Position numbers and translations under genes: made by a program. DNA of 64,000 nucleotides from Mycobacteroides saopaulense. GTDB taxonomy: Bacteria > Actinomycetota > Actinomycetes > Mycobacteriales > Mycobacteriaceae. Shown here piece after piece: positions 9,854-21,200 of this stretch; positions within the stretch are counted from its first letter, which is position 1, and the number at the start of each line of letters is the position of its first letter. Location of the stretch: the NCBI RefSeq assembly GCF_001456355.1, contig NZ_CP010271.1:744001-808000 (forward strand), written 5' to 3'. Under the pieces are notes generated by a model that did not search any database, was not told the DNA's origin, and saw only the letters and a list, made by a program, of their open reading frames with translations.

Positions 9854-10507
9854 ATGTGGATCACCCTGCTGGTGATGGCCCTGGCCGTCAGCTTCGAACC
9901 GTTCCGTCTGGGCATGACGGTGCTTATGCTGAATCGGCCGCGTCCGCATCTGCAGCTGTTGGCATTCCTGTGCGGCGGGTTCGCGATGGGGATGGCGGTG
10001 GGCCTGGTCGTGCTGTTCGCCTTCCGGCACGTGTCGATCGGGTCGGCGCATTTCACGTTGCCGCGCGTGCAGATCGGCATCGGGGTGGCGGCGCTGCTGG
10101 TTGCGGCGTTGTTGGCCTCGCGGCTGCGGGGTCCGGCTTCAAATGCGCAGCTGGACAAGGTCTCTGCGCGCATTCAGGCGATCGCGACGGGTGGATCGCT
10201 GTGGGTGGCGGGCCTGGCGGGCCTGGGGATCGCACTGCCATCCGTTGACTTCTTGGCCGCGCTGGCCGTGATCGTGGCCTCCGGCTCGCCGCCGGCGACA
10301 CAGGTGACCGCCCTGCTGCTGTTCAACGTCATTGCCTTTGCGCTGGTGGAGATTCCGTTTCTTGCGCATGCGGTGGCGCCGGAGCGCACGGCTGAGACCA
10401 TGGCGAGGCTCAACAGCTGGATTCAATCCAACCGCCGCCGCAACATCGCCCTGGTGCTGGCAGCGGTCGGAGGTGTGCTGATCGCGGTCGGGCTCGCCGG
10501 CATCTGA
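9854..10507 (+). CDS. Gap/Sap-like polytopic membrane protein
   Basis: A 217-residue protein with about six hydrophobic helices and a basic loop (NSWIQSNRRRN) before the last one. The MWITLLVMALAVSFEPFRLGMTVLMLNRPRP N-terminus (shown here only as a pattern: short leader, FEP, RLG, then a proline-rich turn) and the ALPSVDFLAALAVI segment belong to the GAP/sulfolipid-1-addressing family. Members are encoded beside GPL and SL-1 loci and are needed for export of those glycolipids. Its place directly next to the TPP operon suggests a TPP-dedicated export helper; that is inference. It converges with fadD23. Confidence 0.72.
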   Translation: MWITLLVMALAVSFEPFRLGMTVLMLNRPRPHLQLLAFLCGGFAMGMAVGLVVLFAFRHVSIGSAHFTLPRVQIGIGVAALLVAALLASRLRGPASNAQLDKVSARIQAIATGGSLWVAGLAGLGIALPSVDFLAALAVIVASGSPPATQVTALLLFNVIAFALVEIPFLAHAVAPERTAETMARLNSWIQSNRRRNIALVLAAVGGVLIAVGLAGI

Positions 10508-10531
10508 CGGCATTTCGACAGCGATGCCGGG

Positions 10532-12283
10532 TCAGGCGACTCCGAGGCGAGTGTCCGCGTCCAAACGGGTGAACCGATTCTGCAGGTACTGGTCGACACA
10601 CGAGCGACGCCGGATCTTGCCGCTGGTGGTCGTGGGCAACGATCCGGGCGGTACCAACACCACGTCCCCGGCATTCACGCCGTGGGCATTGGAGATCGCC
10701 GAGGTGATCTCGCTCTTGATGGCCTCGATGTCCGAATCGCTGCGCTTCTTGAATTCGATGACCGTGACCAGCTTTTCGGTGCTGTCGAACGGGACGGATA
10801 TCGCCGCGACTCGGCCGCGGGCGATCTCCTGAACCGTCGCCTCGATGTCCTCGGGGTAGTAGTTACGCCCGCGGATGATCAACAGGTCCTTGATGCGGCC
10901 GACGATGAACAGCTCGCCGTCGGAGACGAAGCCGAGATCACCGGTGCGCAGCCAGGGGCCTTCGGGAGTGCCGGGCGACGGCTCCGTCACCTTGGCGCCG
11001 AAGCAGCGCTGTTCCTCGGGCGACTTGCGCCAATAGCCGGAGGCGACGTTGTCGCCGTGCACCCAGATCTCGCCGACCACGTCTGCCGGGCACTCCCGGT
11101 GGGTGTCGTTGTCGATGATCCGCAGCATGGGGGATTGCGGCACCTTGTACTTGACCAGTGCGGTTCCTGCCCCGGCGGCGCAGCGCCGAACGCGGCCCGC
11201 GGACAGCTCCTCGACATCGAAGTGGGCGGCGGGCGCCGTTTCACTCCAGGTGCCGGAGGCCACGAAGACGGTCGCCTCGGCCAGCCCGTAGGAGGGGCGC
11301 ATCATGCTGTCGCGGAAATTGAAGTGCGCGAACCGATCGACGAAGCGTCGCAGGGTGGACTGTTCGACCCGCTCGGCGCCGCTGATGATGCCGAGCACCG
11401 CGCCCAGATCGAGCCCGGCAAGGTCGGCGTCGGTGGTCTTCCGGGCCGCCAGATCGAAGGCGAAATTGGGCGCCGACGACCAGGCGTGCGGATTGGTGGC
11501 CAGTGCACGGACCCAGCGAGACGGGCTTTCCAGGAACGCCAGCGGGCTGGTCAGGTCGGCGCGATAGCCGCCCAGGATGGGAGCGCAGACGCCGAGCACC
11601 AACCCCATATCGTGGTAAAACGGCAGCCAGGACACGATCGTGGCGTCGGCGGGGATTCGGGAGCCGGTGTCCACGAAGAAGCTGCGCATCAACTGCTCGA
11701 AGTTCACCTGCAGATTGCGATGCGACAGCATCACGCCGGTGGGCGTGCGGGTGGAACCCGAGCTGTACTGCAGATACGCGATGTTCGGCACGTCGCCCGG
11801 GGCAACGCTGGGCCCGCCGTCGACGTCGAGGCGCAAGGAGTCGATTTCGACTAACTTGGGAGCGATGTCGAGGCGTGACTGATCGACGTAGTCGCCGACA
11901 TCCTCGGCGACGGCCGATGTCGTGAGCACCACCGAGGGCGACGTGTCATCGAAGACGGCACTCACCCGGTCAAGGCTGGAGCCACGGTGCGGCAGCGGGA
12001 GCGGTACCGCGATCAGCCCGGCCTGCATGGAACCCAGGAACGCCAGGATGTACTCAAGGCTTTGCGGTGCCAGGATCAGCGCCCTGTCACCGACCGAGGC
12101 GTGCTGGCTGAGCTCGCGGGCCACGTTGAACGTGCGGCGCGACAGCTGCGACCAGGTAAGGCTCTCGGCGACACCGGCCGGGTTGTGGGTGTAGTCGGTG
12201 AAGGTGAATGCGATGTCATCCGGGCGCAGGCTGGCACGTCCGTGCAGCATCGACAGGATGGATGACTGGGTTGAAGGTGTCAT
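10532..12283 (-). CDS. fadD23: Fatty-acyl-AMP ligase of the TPP locus (FadD23-like)
   Basis: A 583-residue FAAL. It shows the adenylation P-loop [19 protein letters not shown] near residue 172, [15 protein letters not shown] near 330, [20 protein letters not shown] near 450, and the C-terminal catalytic lysine in [10 protein letters not shown]. FAALs activate a fatty acid as acyl-AMP and load it on the partner PKS. Here the likely job is priming the adjacent PKS with the starter chain for phleic acid. It is last in the leftward operon papA3-mmpL10-PE-fadD23, starting 15 bases after PE ends. Confidence 0.92.
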   Translation of the reverse strand: MTPSTQSSILSMLHGRASLRPDDIAFTFTDYTHNPAGVAESLTWSQLSRRTFNVARELSQHASVGDRALILAPQSLEYILAFLGSMQAGLIAVPLPLPHRGSSLDRVSAVFDDTSPSVVLTTSAVAEDVGDYVDQSRLDIAPKLVEIDSLRLDVDGGPSVAPGDVPNIAYLQYSSGSTRTPTGVMLSHRNLQVNFEQLMRSFFVDTGSRIPADATIVSWLPFYHDMGLVLGVCAPILGGYRADLTSPLAFLESPSRWVRALATNPHAWSSAPNFAFDLAARKTTDADLAGLDLGAVLGIISGAERVEQSTLRRFVDRFAHFNFRDSMMRPSYGLAEATVFVASGTWSETAPAAHFDVEELSAGRVRRCAAGAGTALVKYKVPQSPMLRIIDNDTHRECPADVVGEIWVHGDNVASGYWRKSPEEQRCFGAKVTEPSPGTPEGPWLRTGDLGFVSDGELFIVGRIKDLLIIRGRNYYPEDIEATVQEIARGRVAAISVPFDSTEKLVTVIEFKKRSDSDIEAIKSEITSAISNAHGVNAGDVVLVPPGSLPTTTSGKIRRRSCVDQYLQNRFTRLDADTRLGVA

Positions 12284-12298
12284 GGTGTCACGTCCGTA

Positions 12299-13465
12299 CT
12301 AATTGGGAGGGGTCGGGCGCGTGCCGTTGCCCAGCACGGCGAGAGCGCCGCTGGTGATCTGTGAAAGCGGATCTGATCCGCCGCCGAATGTCGCCTGCGA
12401 GGCAGGCGCCGTCACTTCCGCGGGGTCGAAACCCCGTCGCGGGTCGACTGCGATCGGCGCCGTTGCCGGATCATCGTTGCGCGAGTAGCCCGCGTCCACG
12501 CGCGGTTGCAGAATCGCATCGAGCCTGTTGAGCGTCTCTTCGGGCACTCCGAGGTACTTGAAACCCATCACCAGGGGCAGGTGCTGTTCCGGGATGAAGT
12601 ACGTCGTCGTCGTGCCGCCCCGGGAATTGGTCTCGGTCACGATGTTGCGCGCCGGAACCATCTTGGGGTTGGTGAATGCCACCGCGGTGTGGCCGGTGGC
12701 CAGGCCCGCGATGGCGTTGGCGAGCGCGAACAGATTGTCCGGCCGGTCCGGCCAGTCCGCGATGCTGTCGTAGGCGGAGATGAATTGGTCGGTGTGGTAC
12801 TGACTGTCGACCCGGGGCGGGATCGGGTAGTCCATGAAGGGCACCACGGATCCGGGCGCGAAGTTCTGAGTCAGGAAGCTCTCGCTGAAGGGACTCTTCG
12901 CGATCGGATCGCCGAACGTCGCGAAGGTCAGTGAATCCGGTGCCGGTGCGGTCGGATCTGTCGCCAGCGCGTTCTTGACCGCGTTGAGCACCAGTGCCCC
13001 TTCGGATAGGCCCATCGCGGTTCCGGGGCCCCCGCTGCGAATGGCGTTTTCGAGGTTGGGCTCTCCGATGTCGATCGATTCGCCGATGCTGGGGCCGTCC
13101 AGACCCAGACCGGGCAGGATCTTCTCTCCGATCGGACCGATGCCGGGGAAGAAACGCTCCAGGGTGTGGCCCTGGACCTGGCCGGCCGGGTACCAGACGT
13201 TTTCCCGCTTCATGTTGGGGAACCAGTCCTTGCCGGTCATCCGGATGTATTCGTCGTACGGGATGCCGAGCACGTGCGCGCCGCCGAGGGCGTACGCGGT
13301 GCGATCCGGCCCCGTGGGTGCGGCGAGGACCTGCCCGTCGGCCGTGACCCGGGGGATCGGTGGGCCGGGAACCTGCGGGTCATCGGCGAGCGCGGACGGG
13401 ATGCCGAAACATCCTGTTACGCAAGCGACTACCAGCACCGCGGCGCCTGCGAGAAGGTCCTTCAT
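12299..13465 (-). CDS. Exported PE-PPE-domain acyltransferase of the TPP locus
   Basis: A 388-residue secreted protein. After a hydrophobic leader ([18 protein letters not shown]) comes an alpha/beta-hydrolase of the PE-PPE type (PF08237-like): [18 protein letters not shown] near residue 70, [16 protein letters not shown] holding the GxSxG-like nucleophile serine near residue 160, and [24 protein letters not shown] late. There is no N-terminal PE helix pair. In M. abscessus and M. smegmatis the protein called PE in TPP loci completes acylation of the trehalose precursor outside the membrane. ATG 13465 is preferred, with CAGGAG upstream. VTGC near residue 20 could be a lipobox, or the leader could be cut after ALA at ~30. 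Confidence 0.85.
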   Translation of the reverse strand: MKDLLAGAAVLVVACVTGCFGIPSALADDPQVPGPPIPRVTADGQVLAAPTGPDRTAYALGGAHVLGIPYDEYIRMTGKDWFPNMKRENVWYPAGQVQGHTLERFFPGIGPIGEKILPGLGLDGPSIGESIDIGEPNLENAIRSGGPGTAMGLSEGALVLNAVKNALATDPTAPAPDSLTFATFGDPIAKSPFSESFLTQNFAPGSVVPFMDYPIPPRVDSQYHTDQFISAYDSIADWPDRPDNLFALANAIAGLATGHTAVAFTNPKMVPARNIVTETNSRGGTTTTYFIPEQHLPLVMGFKYLGVPEETLNRLDAILQPRVDAGYSRNDDPATAPIAVDPRRGFDPAEVTAPASQATFGGGSDPLSQITSGALAVLGNGTRPTPPN

Positions 13466-13518
13466 CCGTGCTCCTGACTCAACTTCATTTTCAGTCTCAC
13501 ATACATAACGAGTGCTTG

Positions 13519-16500
13519 CTAACCTGCCGACGCGGTGGCAGGGGGCTTCTCCGCGGACGCCCGCGCCGCGCTGACCTGCGATGGCCACCAGTTCGCCTTA
13601 CCCACCAATGCCGCGATGGCGGGCACTGTGATGGTCCGGACCACGAAGGTGTCCAACAGGATTCCCACGCCGATCACGAAGCCGCCTTGGACCACGATTC
13701 CAATGCTAGAGAAGAGCAGGCCGCCCACCGACGCAGCGAAGATCAGCCCGGCCGCGGTGATGACGCCACCCGTGGAGTTCAGGGCGCGGATGATGCCGTA
13801 GCGCACGCTGTTGCTCGACTCGTCGCGCATGCGCGACACGAAGAGCATGTTGTAGTCGGCACCCACCGCCACCAGCACGACAAAAGCCAAGGGCGGCACG
13901 GTCCAATGCAGTTGCTGGCCGAGTAGGAACTGGAAGGTCAGCACGCCGATACCGATGGCCGCGAAGTAGGAGAGCACCACCGAACCGACCAGGTACAGCG
14001 GCGCGACGATCGCGCGTAGCAACACCATCAATGTCAGCAGCACGACGATGAGCGTCGCCGCGATGATGAACCGGATGTCGTGTTGGTAGTAGTCGCGTGT
14101 GTCACGCAGCGCGGTGGGGAACCCGCCCATCGATATCGTGGCGTCGGCCAGTGTGGTGTTGGGCTGGGCGCCCTTGGCAACGTCGTTGATCACGTTGACC
14201 TGGTCCATCGCCTCGGGGCTGAACGGGTTGAGTTTGGTCTGGATCAAATACCGCACGGAGTGGCCGTCGGGTGAGATGAATGCGTGAGCGGCCCGTTGGA
14301 AGTCCGGATTGTTCAGGACCTCGGCAGGGATGTTGAAACCCGCCTGTGAGGGGTCCGCGGCGTTGTTCTTCATCGTCAGCAGGAAGTTCGATGCCTGGTT
14401 GAGGCCGTTGACGATCACCTTGATCTGCCCGACGAGTTGATCCACTCCGCCGGCCACCTGCTGACTGCCTCCGGCCAGGCGGTCGGCACCCTGCCGCAGT
14501 TGGTTGAGCCCGGCCTGCGGGCCGCCGGGCTTGTCCAGACCCATGGCATGAAGTCCGTTGACGACACTCAGTAGCGAGGCGTTTAGCTTGGTCACCGTCG
14601 CGGAGAGGGTCGCCTTGTTGCCCGGCGAGTTGCCGAGTTGGCGGGCGAGGCGCTCGATCTCGTCGAGGCGGCCGCTGTTGCGTTCGCCGACGAGCCGCTC
14701 GAACTGCCCGCGCGTATTGCTGCACGAGGTGTCGGCATCGCAGACCGGGTTGCCTTGCAGCGCCGTCAGGACAGGGTTGATCCAGCCGAACATGTCCTTG
14801 GCGGCGGAGAAGTTCCACCCCATGTCGTTGGCCAGCGCGTTGATTTCGTCGACGAGTTTGGCGGCGTTGTCCACGTTCCGCACCAGCTCGTCACCGCCGG
14901 ATTTGGTTTTCAGCGAGTTCGACGCCTCCAGCAGGCTCTGCAGTCCGGGGGTGATCTTGCCCAGCTGATTGCGCAGATCGGTGAGGCTGCCGGCCAGCGT
15001 GTTGGCGCCGGAGGTGAGTCGATTGAGATCGCTGCTGCGCTGGTTGATCTGGTTGGAGCCGTCTGCCAGCCGGGTGCCGACGAGCCCGGCCTGGTAGGTG
15101 GCTCTGAACTCGGGCGGCACCTCGCCCAAGGGACGGGTAACGCCGCTGACCAGGGCCACATCCGGCAGTTGGGCGATGCGCGAGGCCATCTGCTCCAGGT
15201 CGGCGAGGGCCTGCGGGGTGCGCAGGTCACGCGGCGACTGGATGAGGATGTATTCCGGGATGGATTGGCTGAGCGGGAAGTGACGCTCCAGCGCGGTGTA
15301 CCCCACCGAGCTCGGCGCCGACGGCGATACGGCCTTGCGGTCGTCGTAGTTGTAGCGCGCGAGCAGGGCGCAGCTGCCCAGCAGTCCCAGCACGAGCACA
15401 CTGGCCACCAGGTGTGGAATCGGGCGGCGGACGATGCGGATACCGGACCGCCGCCAGAACTGGGCAGTCAATTCACGGCGCGGCTTGACCCAGCCGCGCG
15501 GCCCGGCGAGCACCAGGATGGCCGGCAGCAGCGTCATGCCGGACAGGTAGGCGACACCGATCCCGATCGCCGACGACACGCCGACCGTTTGGAAGACGCC
15601 CATCTTGGCGAAGCTCAGGAGCAGAAAGGTGACGCCCACCGTCATGGCAGATGCGGTGATCACCTTGCCGATCGACATCATCGCGGCCCTGACGGCCTGG
15701 TTATAGGTTTTACCCGCCCGCAGGTAGTCGTGATAGCGGCTGATGAGGAAGACCGCGTAGTCCGTTCCGGCGCCTGCCAAGATCGCGCTCAGGAAGACGA
15801 TGGACTGGTTCGAGACGCCCGCGCCGGTCAGTTGCGAGTAGGCCGCCACCACGGACTGCGCGATCACCAGCGACGAGCCGATGGTCACCAGCGGAAGCAT
15901 CATCGTCAGTGCACTGCGATAGACCATGAGCAACACCGCGAGCACCAGGATGGCGATCGCGAGCTCGATCGGTAGACGATCTTGTTGACCCGCGACGGTG
16001 AGGTCGGCGACGGTGGCGGCCGGACCGGTGATGTGCACGGTGGTCGGACTGCCCTCGATGCTGCGCTGGATGAGGTCGGTCACCCGTTTGTAGGACTCGA
16101 AGGACTTGGGTGTGCCCAACTCGCCCGCGAGGCCAACCGGCAGGACCCAGGTCTTGTTGTCCTGACTCGTCAGGAACTTTCGCAATTCGGGTGTGCCGAT
16201 GAAGTCTTGCACCGACACCACGTTCGTCAGGTCGTGGCGCAGCGCGTCCACGACCTTGCGGTAGGTCGCCGCGTCGTCGGCTCCGAGTCCGTTCTCGTTG
16301 ATGAACACGACGATGAGAAGGTCGTCGTTGCTCGACTCGTGGAACGCCTCGGTCATCTTCTTGGCGGCCACACTCGAGGGTGCGTCCGCCGGCAAGATGG
16401 CGAGTGGATGCTTCTCCGCCATCTCGTTCAACGAGGGGAAGGTCAGCGGCAGGGCGATGGCCAGCGCGACCCAGGCGCCTATCACCGCCCATGGCCACCG

Positions 16501-16527
16501 CACCACGAGATCGGCTAGCCGCCGCAT
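13519..16527 (-). CDS. mmpL10: MmpL10-type RND lipid transporter
   Basis: A 1002-residue MmpL with two homologous halves, each with a transmembrane helix, a large periplasmic loop and five more helices. The proton-relay Asp-Tyr pairs are present: [11 protein letters not shown] near residue 257 and [11 protein letters not shown] near 889. The second periplasmic loop contains a long low-complexity helical segment (~480-720) with CDADTSCSN, a likely disulfide. In TPP loci MmpL10 carries the diacyltrehalose precursor across the inner membrane, where PE completes acylation. The ATG at 16527 begins [13 protein letters not shown], a normal MmpL start. It lies 33 bases after papA3 and 53 before PE. 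Confidence 0.93.
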   Translation of the reverse strand: MRRLADLVVRWPWAVIGAWVALAIALPLTFPSLNEMAEKHPLAILPADAPSSVAAKKMTEAFHESSNDDLLIVVFINENGLGADDAATYRKVVDALRHDLTNVVSVQDFIGTPELRKFLTSQDNKTWVLPVGLAGELGTPKSFESYKRVTDLIQRSIEGSPTTVHITGPAATVADLTVAGQQDRLPIELAIAILVLAVLLMVYRSALTMMLPLVTIGSSLVIAQSVVAAYSQLTGAGVSNQSIVFLSAILAGAGTDYAVFLISRYHDYLRAGKTYNQAVRAAMMSIGKVITASAMTVGVTFLLLSFAKMGVFQTVGVSSAIGIGVAYLSGMTLLPAILVLAGPRGWVKPRRELTAQFWRRSGIRIVRRPIPHLVASVLVLGLLGSCALLARYNYDDRKAVSPSAPSSVGYTALERHFPLSQSIPEYILIQSPRDLRTPQALADLEQMASRIAQLPDVALVSGVTRPLGEVPPEFRATYQAGLVGTRLADGSNQINQRSSDLNRLTSGANTLAGSLTDLRNQLGKITPGLQSLLEASNSLKTKSGGDELVRNVDNAAKLVDEINALANDMGWNFSAAKDMFGWINPVLTALQGNPVCDADTSCSNTRGQFERLVGERNSGRLDEIERLARQLGNSPGNKATLSATVTKLNASLLSVVNGLHAMGLDKPGGPQAGLNQLRQGADRLAGGSQQVAGGVDQLVGQIKVIVNGLNQASNFLLTMKNNAADPSQAGFNIPAEVLNNPDFQRAAHAFISPDGHSVRYLIQTKLNPFSPEAMDQVNVINDVAKGAQPNTTLADATISMGGFPTALRDTRDYYQHDIRFIIAATLIVVLLTLMVLLRAIVAPLYLVGSVVLSYFAAIGIGVLTFQFLLGQQLHWTVPPLAFVVLVAVGADYNMLFVSRMRDESSNSVRYGIIRALNSTGGVITAAGLIFAASVGGLLFSSIGIVVQGGFVIGVGILLDTFVVRTITVPAIAALVGKANWWPSQVSAARASAEKPPATASAG

Positions 16528-16560
16528 ATATTCCTCACCCTCATTCTGATGTCGCCCAAG

Positions 16561-17982
16561 CTACGCGACGCGTCCCCAGTGCCCGCTGTCCGCGACTCGC
16601 ACGCACACTGACTTCATCGCCTCCATGTAGCGCAGAGCCGACTTCTCGGCGATCGGGTTGTCGGGATGCATGATCGCCATCGCCGTGCCCTCGCCGTACC
16701 GGAATATGTAGATGGTCAGCTGGTAGGAGAACCGGCCGTCCGGATAGATGCCGATGTTGTCGGCAAGGCCCAACTCGCCCGCCGCGAGGATCGCGTTGAG
16801 CGGTGCGGCGCCACCGTGGAAGAAGTTCGACACCGGAAAATTCGGTTCCGGCCACTTCAGCCACGGCGCCAGTTCCAGCACCCGGTAGTACGGCACCCGA
16901 GCCATGTCCAGACTCGAATCGAACGCGCTCTGCGCCGCGTAGGCGGCATCGTTGAAGGAGGTTGCCGCGATCGGAACGGTGATCGGAATAAGCCCGGTAA
17001 ACCAGCCTTGCGTCATGAAGTTGTCGCTAGCTGTGCGGGAATCTCTCGGCGTGAGCCCGTAATACGTGACGGCCCCGGTGAATTCGTGTTCGACCAGACC
17101 GAGGCAGGCGAACAGACCGCCGACGAACCGTGAGCCGGCGGCCCCGCAGGCGGACTCGAATCGATCGGTCTGCTCCGGGTTCATCAGCGACAGCGAAGTC
17201 ATGGTGCTGCTGGTCGATTCCGACGGATTGCCGAGCGGGAGTGGGAACTCGGGGAAGGTGCCGTTGTTGTTCTCGGCAAAGTCGATCCAGGCCTGGACGC
17301 CCGGGGAGTCCAAGGTCAACGTCGACGTGAATTCGCGCTCGCGAGTACAGAAGTCGTCGAAACTGCCGGCGTCGGGAAGCGTGAGGGCCTGGCCGCCTCC
17401 GCTCAATGCGGAGTACATCCCGTTGGCTTCCATCATCGTGGTGCCGATCAGCGTCGCATCGCCATGCACATGATCCATGGCAGCAAAGAACGTGAAGTGG
17501 TTCTCGCTCTGGATGATTCCGAAGGTGAAGCACCCCCATTCCAGTGGACTCGGTATGTCGATGACGTGGTTACGTATCTCATCGACAGTCATATGCCCTT
17601 GCGTTACAGGGGCGAATTCGATGTCGTCCGGATCGGTGATCGAATGCCTGACGAAATCGCCGTCTTCGGTGCGCTCGAACCAGCTGCGGAACGTGTCGTG
17701 GCGGCGCAGGTACGCGTTGAGTGCGTGGTCCATGGCGGCGATGTCACAATTCCCAGGAACGTCACAGCTGGCAATGATCTGCCGTGAAAAGTTCAGTCCC
17801 GCAGTGTCGCGCTCGTAGTAATTCCGGAGATGCTGGCTCTGCATGTAGCTGACTGGCACCGAACTCACAGGTGCCTGCCGGGCCTTCTCGGCGGCCGTGG
17901 GGGTGGGGTGCCACGAGGTGACGGAGCCCGGACTCAACGTCCATTCACCAAGTGCGCCAACCGTTATCGTGCCTATGCGCAA
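16561..17982 (-). CDS. papA3: PapA3-type trehalose acyltransferase
   Basis: A 473-residue PapA condensing-fold acyltransferase. The HxxxD catalytic motif is in AAMDHVHGDATLIG near residue 165, and the protein tracks PapA1 of M. tuberculosis closely (SWHPTPTAAEKA, LRRHDTFRSWFE, DFAENNNGTFPEFPLPLG, MTQGWFTGLIPITVP). In TPP synthesis PapA3 acylates trehalose to the diacyl precursor. I chose TTG 17982 because the resulting MRIGTITVGALGEW matches the PapA1 start; an open extension to 18021 is probably untranslated. It is first in the leftward four-gene operon and divergent from the PKS. Confidence 0.9.
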   Translation of the reverse strand: MRIGTITVGALGEWTLSPGSVTSWHPTPTAAEKARQAPVSSVPVSYMQSQHLRNYYERDTAGLNFSRQIIASCDVPGNCDIAAMDHALNAYLRRHDTFRSWFERTEDGDFVRHSITDPDDIEFAPVTQGHMTVDEIRNHVIDIPSPLEWGCFTFGIIQSENHFTFFAAMDHVHGDATLIGTTMMEANGMYSALSGGGQALTLPDAGSFDDFCTREREFTSTLTLDSPGVQAWIDFAENNNGTFPEFPLPLGNPSESTSSTMTSLSLMNPEQTDRFESACGAAGSRFVGGLFACLGLVEHEFTGAVTYYGLTPRDSRTASDNFMTQGWFTGLIPITVPIAATSFNDAAYAAQSAFDSSLDMARVPYYRVLELAPWLKWPEPNFPVSNFFHGGAAPLNAILAAGELGLADNIGIYPDGRFSYQLTIYIFRYGEGTAMAIMHPDNPIAEKSALRYMEAMKSVCVRVADSGHWGRVA

Positions 17983-18281
17983 AACGCCGTCCCTCTCGCT
18001 TGGCCGGCCCCGCTCCGGCATTACTCATCGCTGGCCCAACATACCCTCGGCTCGACCGTGTAGTCGCCAGTCGAGCCGATCCGGAAACCCCATGCGCCAC
18101 ATGGCATACCGGTAATAACTAGAACTTACTGTCCTAGGAACTATGAAGTTTGGGAACGACAGTGCGCACGATACTTGTTCGGCTAGAGTCGCGTTCGCAC
18201 CCCCAGATGTCCCGAGTCACATTCTCGCCCGACGACGTCGAGGGCCACTCTCCCCACCCGCCGACGCAAGGAGGCCACCTC
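17983..18281. promoter_or_regulatory. Divergent papA3/pks promoter region
   Basis: About 300 bases between the papA3 and pks starts hold no credible gene. The right end has a strong ribosome site (AAGGAGG, 18268-18274) seven bases before ATG 18282. The A/T-rich block near 18110-18150 is the best place for the pks promoter, but no -10/-35 pair or clean operator could be assigned by eye. Confidence 0.5.
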
Positions 18282-21200
18282 ATGGAATCCGCCGACCATC
18301 CGATCGAACCAGCCCCACGTTTTGCAATCATCGGATATGCAGCGCGTTTTCCTGGTGCCGCAGACGCGGACGAGTTCTGGGACGTGTTGCGCGAGGGCCG
18401 CGATGCGATATCTGAGGTGCCCGCCGATCGATGGGACGCCGACGAATTCTTCGACTCCGAACCCGGGGCTCCCGGCAAGGTCGTGACCCGGCGCGCCGGA
18501 TTCGTCGATGACGTCACGGGGTTTGACGCACCGTTCTTCGGTATGTCGACGCGCGAGGTCAGGCTGATGGACCCACAGCACCGACTTTTGCTGGAGACGG
18601 CATGGCGTGCGGTCGAGCATTCCGGTATCGCGCCAACGGATTTGGCTGAGACTAATAGTGGTGTATTCGTCGGCCTGGCCACACACGATTACCTGGGGAT
18701 GGCCTCCGATGAGCTGACCTACCCCGAGATCGAGGCCTACATGGCCATCGGTACGTCCAACGCCGCGGCAGCCGGTCGCATCAGCTACCGACTGGGGTTG
18801 CAAGGACCGGCGGTTGCCGTCGACACAGCGTGCAGTTCGTCGCTGGTAGCAATTCATCAAGCGTGCCAAGCACTTCAGCTCGGAGAGTGCGACCTCGCAC
18901 TGGCCGGCGGCGCGAATGTCCTGCTGACCCCCGCGACGATGATCACGTTCTCGCACGCGCACATGCTCGCGCCCGACGGCAAGTGCAAGACCTTCGACGC
19001 GGCCGCCGACGGGTACGTGCGTGGCGAGGGCTCCGGTGTCATCGTCATCAAGCGCCTTGAGGATGCGATCCGCGATGGCGACCGGATCCGGGCGGTCATC
19101 CGGGGGAGTGCGATTAACCAGGACGGCGCATCGGGCGGGTTGACGGTACCCAATGGCGTTGCTCAGCAGCGGGTTATCGCCGATGCGCTCAAGCGTGCCG
19201 GAGTGGCACCCAGTGAGGTCGGGTATCTGGAAGCGCACGGCACCGGGACATCGCTGGGCGACCCGATCGAGGCTCAGGCCGCCGGCGCCGCCTACGGCAT
19301 CGGTCGCGAAGCCAACGATCCACTGTTGATCGGATCGGCGAAGACGAATATCGGGCACCTGGAGGCGGCCGCGGGTATCGCGGGTGTCATCAAGGTCATC
19401 TTGTCGCTTGAGAACGAGCTGTTGCCGCAGCACCGCAACTTTCAGAACCCTTCGCCGCACATTCCCTGGGACCGGCTTCCGGTGGAGGTCGTCAAGGAGG
19501 CCCGGCCGTGGGGGCGCAACGGGCGGCCCCGTATCGCGGGCGTCAGCTCGTTCGGATTCGCCGGAACCAACGCGCATGTGATCCTCGAAGAAGCTCCGGC
19601 CGCGCCGCAGGACGTGGTCGACGCGCCCGCACCTGCCGGGGGCCGGAAGTTCAGCATTCTGCCGCTCTCCGCGCGGACACCCGCTGCGTTGGTGCAGATC
19701 GCCGATCAGTACCGCGGCTGGTTGAGCGCGCATCCGGAGGCCACCCTGGCCGACCTGTGCCTGACAGCCGGAGTGGGACGAGCGCATCTGGAGCACCGTG
19801 CCGCGTTGGTCGTCAACTCGCGGGAAGCCGCCGTCGAGTTGTTGGGAGCCGTCGCCGACGACCGCCCCGCTCCCGGACTCGGGCGTGGAGAGTCGCACGA
19901 CACGCCCAAGACGGCCTGGCTGTTCACCGGTCAGGGCAGTCAGTACCCCGGCATGGCACGAGAGTTGTTCGAGACCGAGCCGGTGTTTGCAGAGACCCTG
20001 AATCGTTGCGCCGCGGCGGTCGCCGATGTTCTCGAAAAGCCATTGCTGGATGCTATTTTCGATGTGGATGGCCCCGAGGCCGAGGAGACGCTGCGGCAGA
20101 CCTCCTACGCCCAGCCCGCCCTGTTCGCGGTGGAAATGGGTCTGGCCCGGCTGTGGCAGTCGTGGGGTTTCGAGCCGGATGTGGTGCTCGGACACAGCGT
20201 CGGCCAGTATTCGGCAGCGTGCGTCGCGGAGGTGTTCAGCCTCGAAGATGGCGCGCGATTGATCGCCGAGCGGGGCAGGCTGTTCGGCAGTCTGCCCGCG
20301 GGCGGCCGGATGGCGGCGGTGTTCACCGATGCCGAGCGTGTGGAGAGTCTGACCGACGAGTTCCCCAGTCTTTCGGTCGCCGCCTACAACGGCGCCAACA
20401 CCGTATTGTCCGGGCCCGCACAAGATCTGGAGAAGGCGGTGGCGGGGCTGGTCGCTGAGGGCGTCCGCTGCGACTTCCTTGAGACCAGTCATGCGTTCCA
20501 TTCGGCACTGCTGGACCCGATCCTCGACGAATTCGAGGCATATGCGGGTCAGTTCAATTACAGGACTCCGCAACGGATTCTGATCGACAACCGCACCGGC
20601 GCCGCGCTCGGCAGAAGCACGAAACTCGACGGTGCCTACTGGCGTCGTCATGCGCGCCAGCCGGTGGAGTTCGCCAAGAGCGTGCAAACCCTTGCCGACA
20701 TGAACTGCAAGGTATTGCTGGAGATAGGCCCACAACCGGTACTCACCGCCGCGGCCCTGCGGGCATGGCCCGACCCGGCGACCGCACCGAGGGCGATCGC
20801 CTCATTGCGCCGAAACACTGCCGACCATCGGCAGATCACGGAGGCCGCTGCCGACGCTTACGTCCTGGGCCACGTGCCGAACTTCGCCGCGTTCCAGCAT
20901 GGGCCCGCGCGGAAGTTGGACCTGCCTACCTATCCGTTCGAACATCGCCAGTACTGGTATCGGGACAACCGGGATAACCCGAACCCGCAGCAGAACGTCG
21001 GTGGCACCCGCACCCAAGCCATCCGGCTGCTCGAGGACGGAAAGATCGAGGAACTCGCGAACCTCCTGGGTAATGCAGGCAGCGACCAGCAGACCCTGTC
21101 GGTGCTGACAAGGCTTGCGGCGCAACACAACCAGCAACGCACCACTCAGTCCATCGCCGATGATCGCTATCAGTACCGCTGGGACAAGTCCCCGACACCG

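Noticed and set aside
17983..18281. Upstream 44-residue extension of the PKS
   Set aside because: AAGGAGG seven bases before ATG 18282 and the KS homology beginning there make the extension unlikely.
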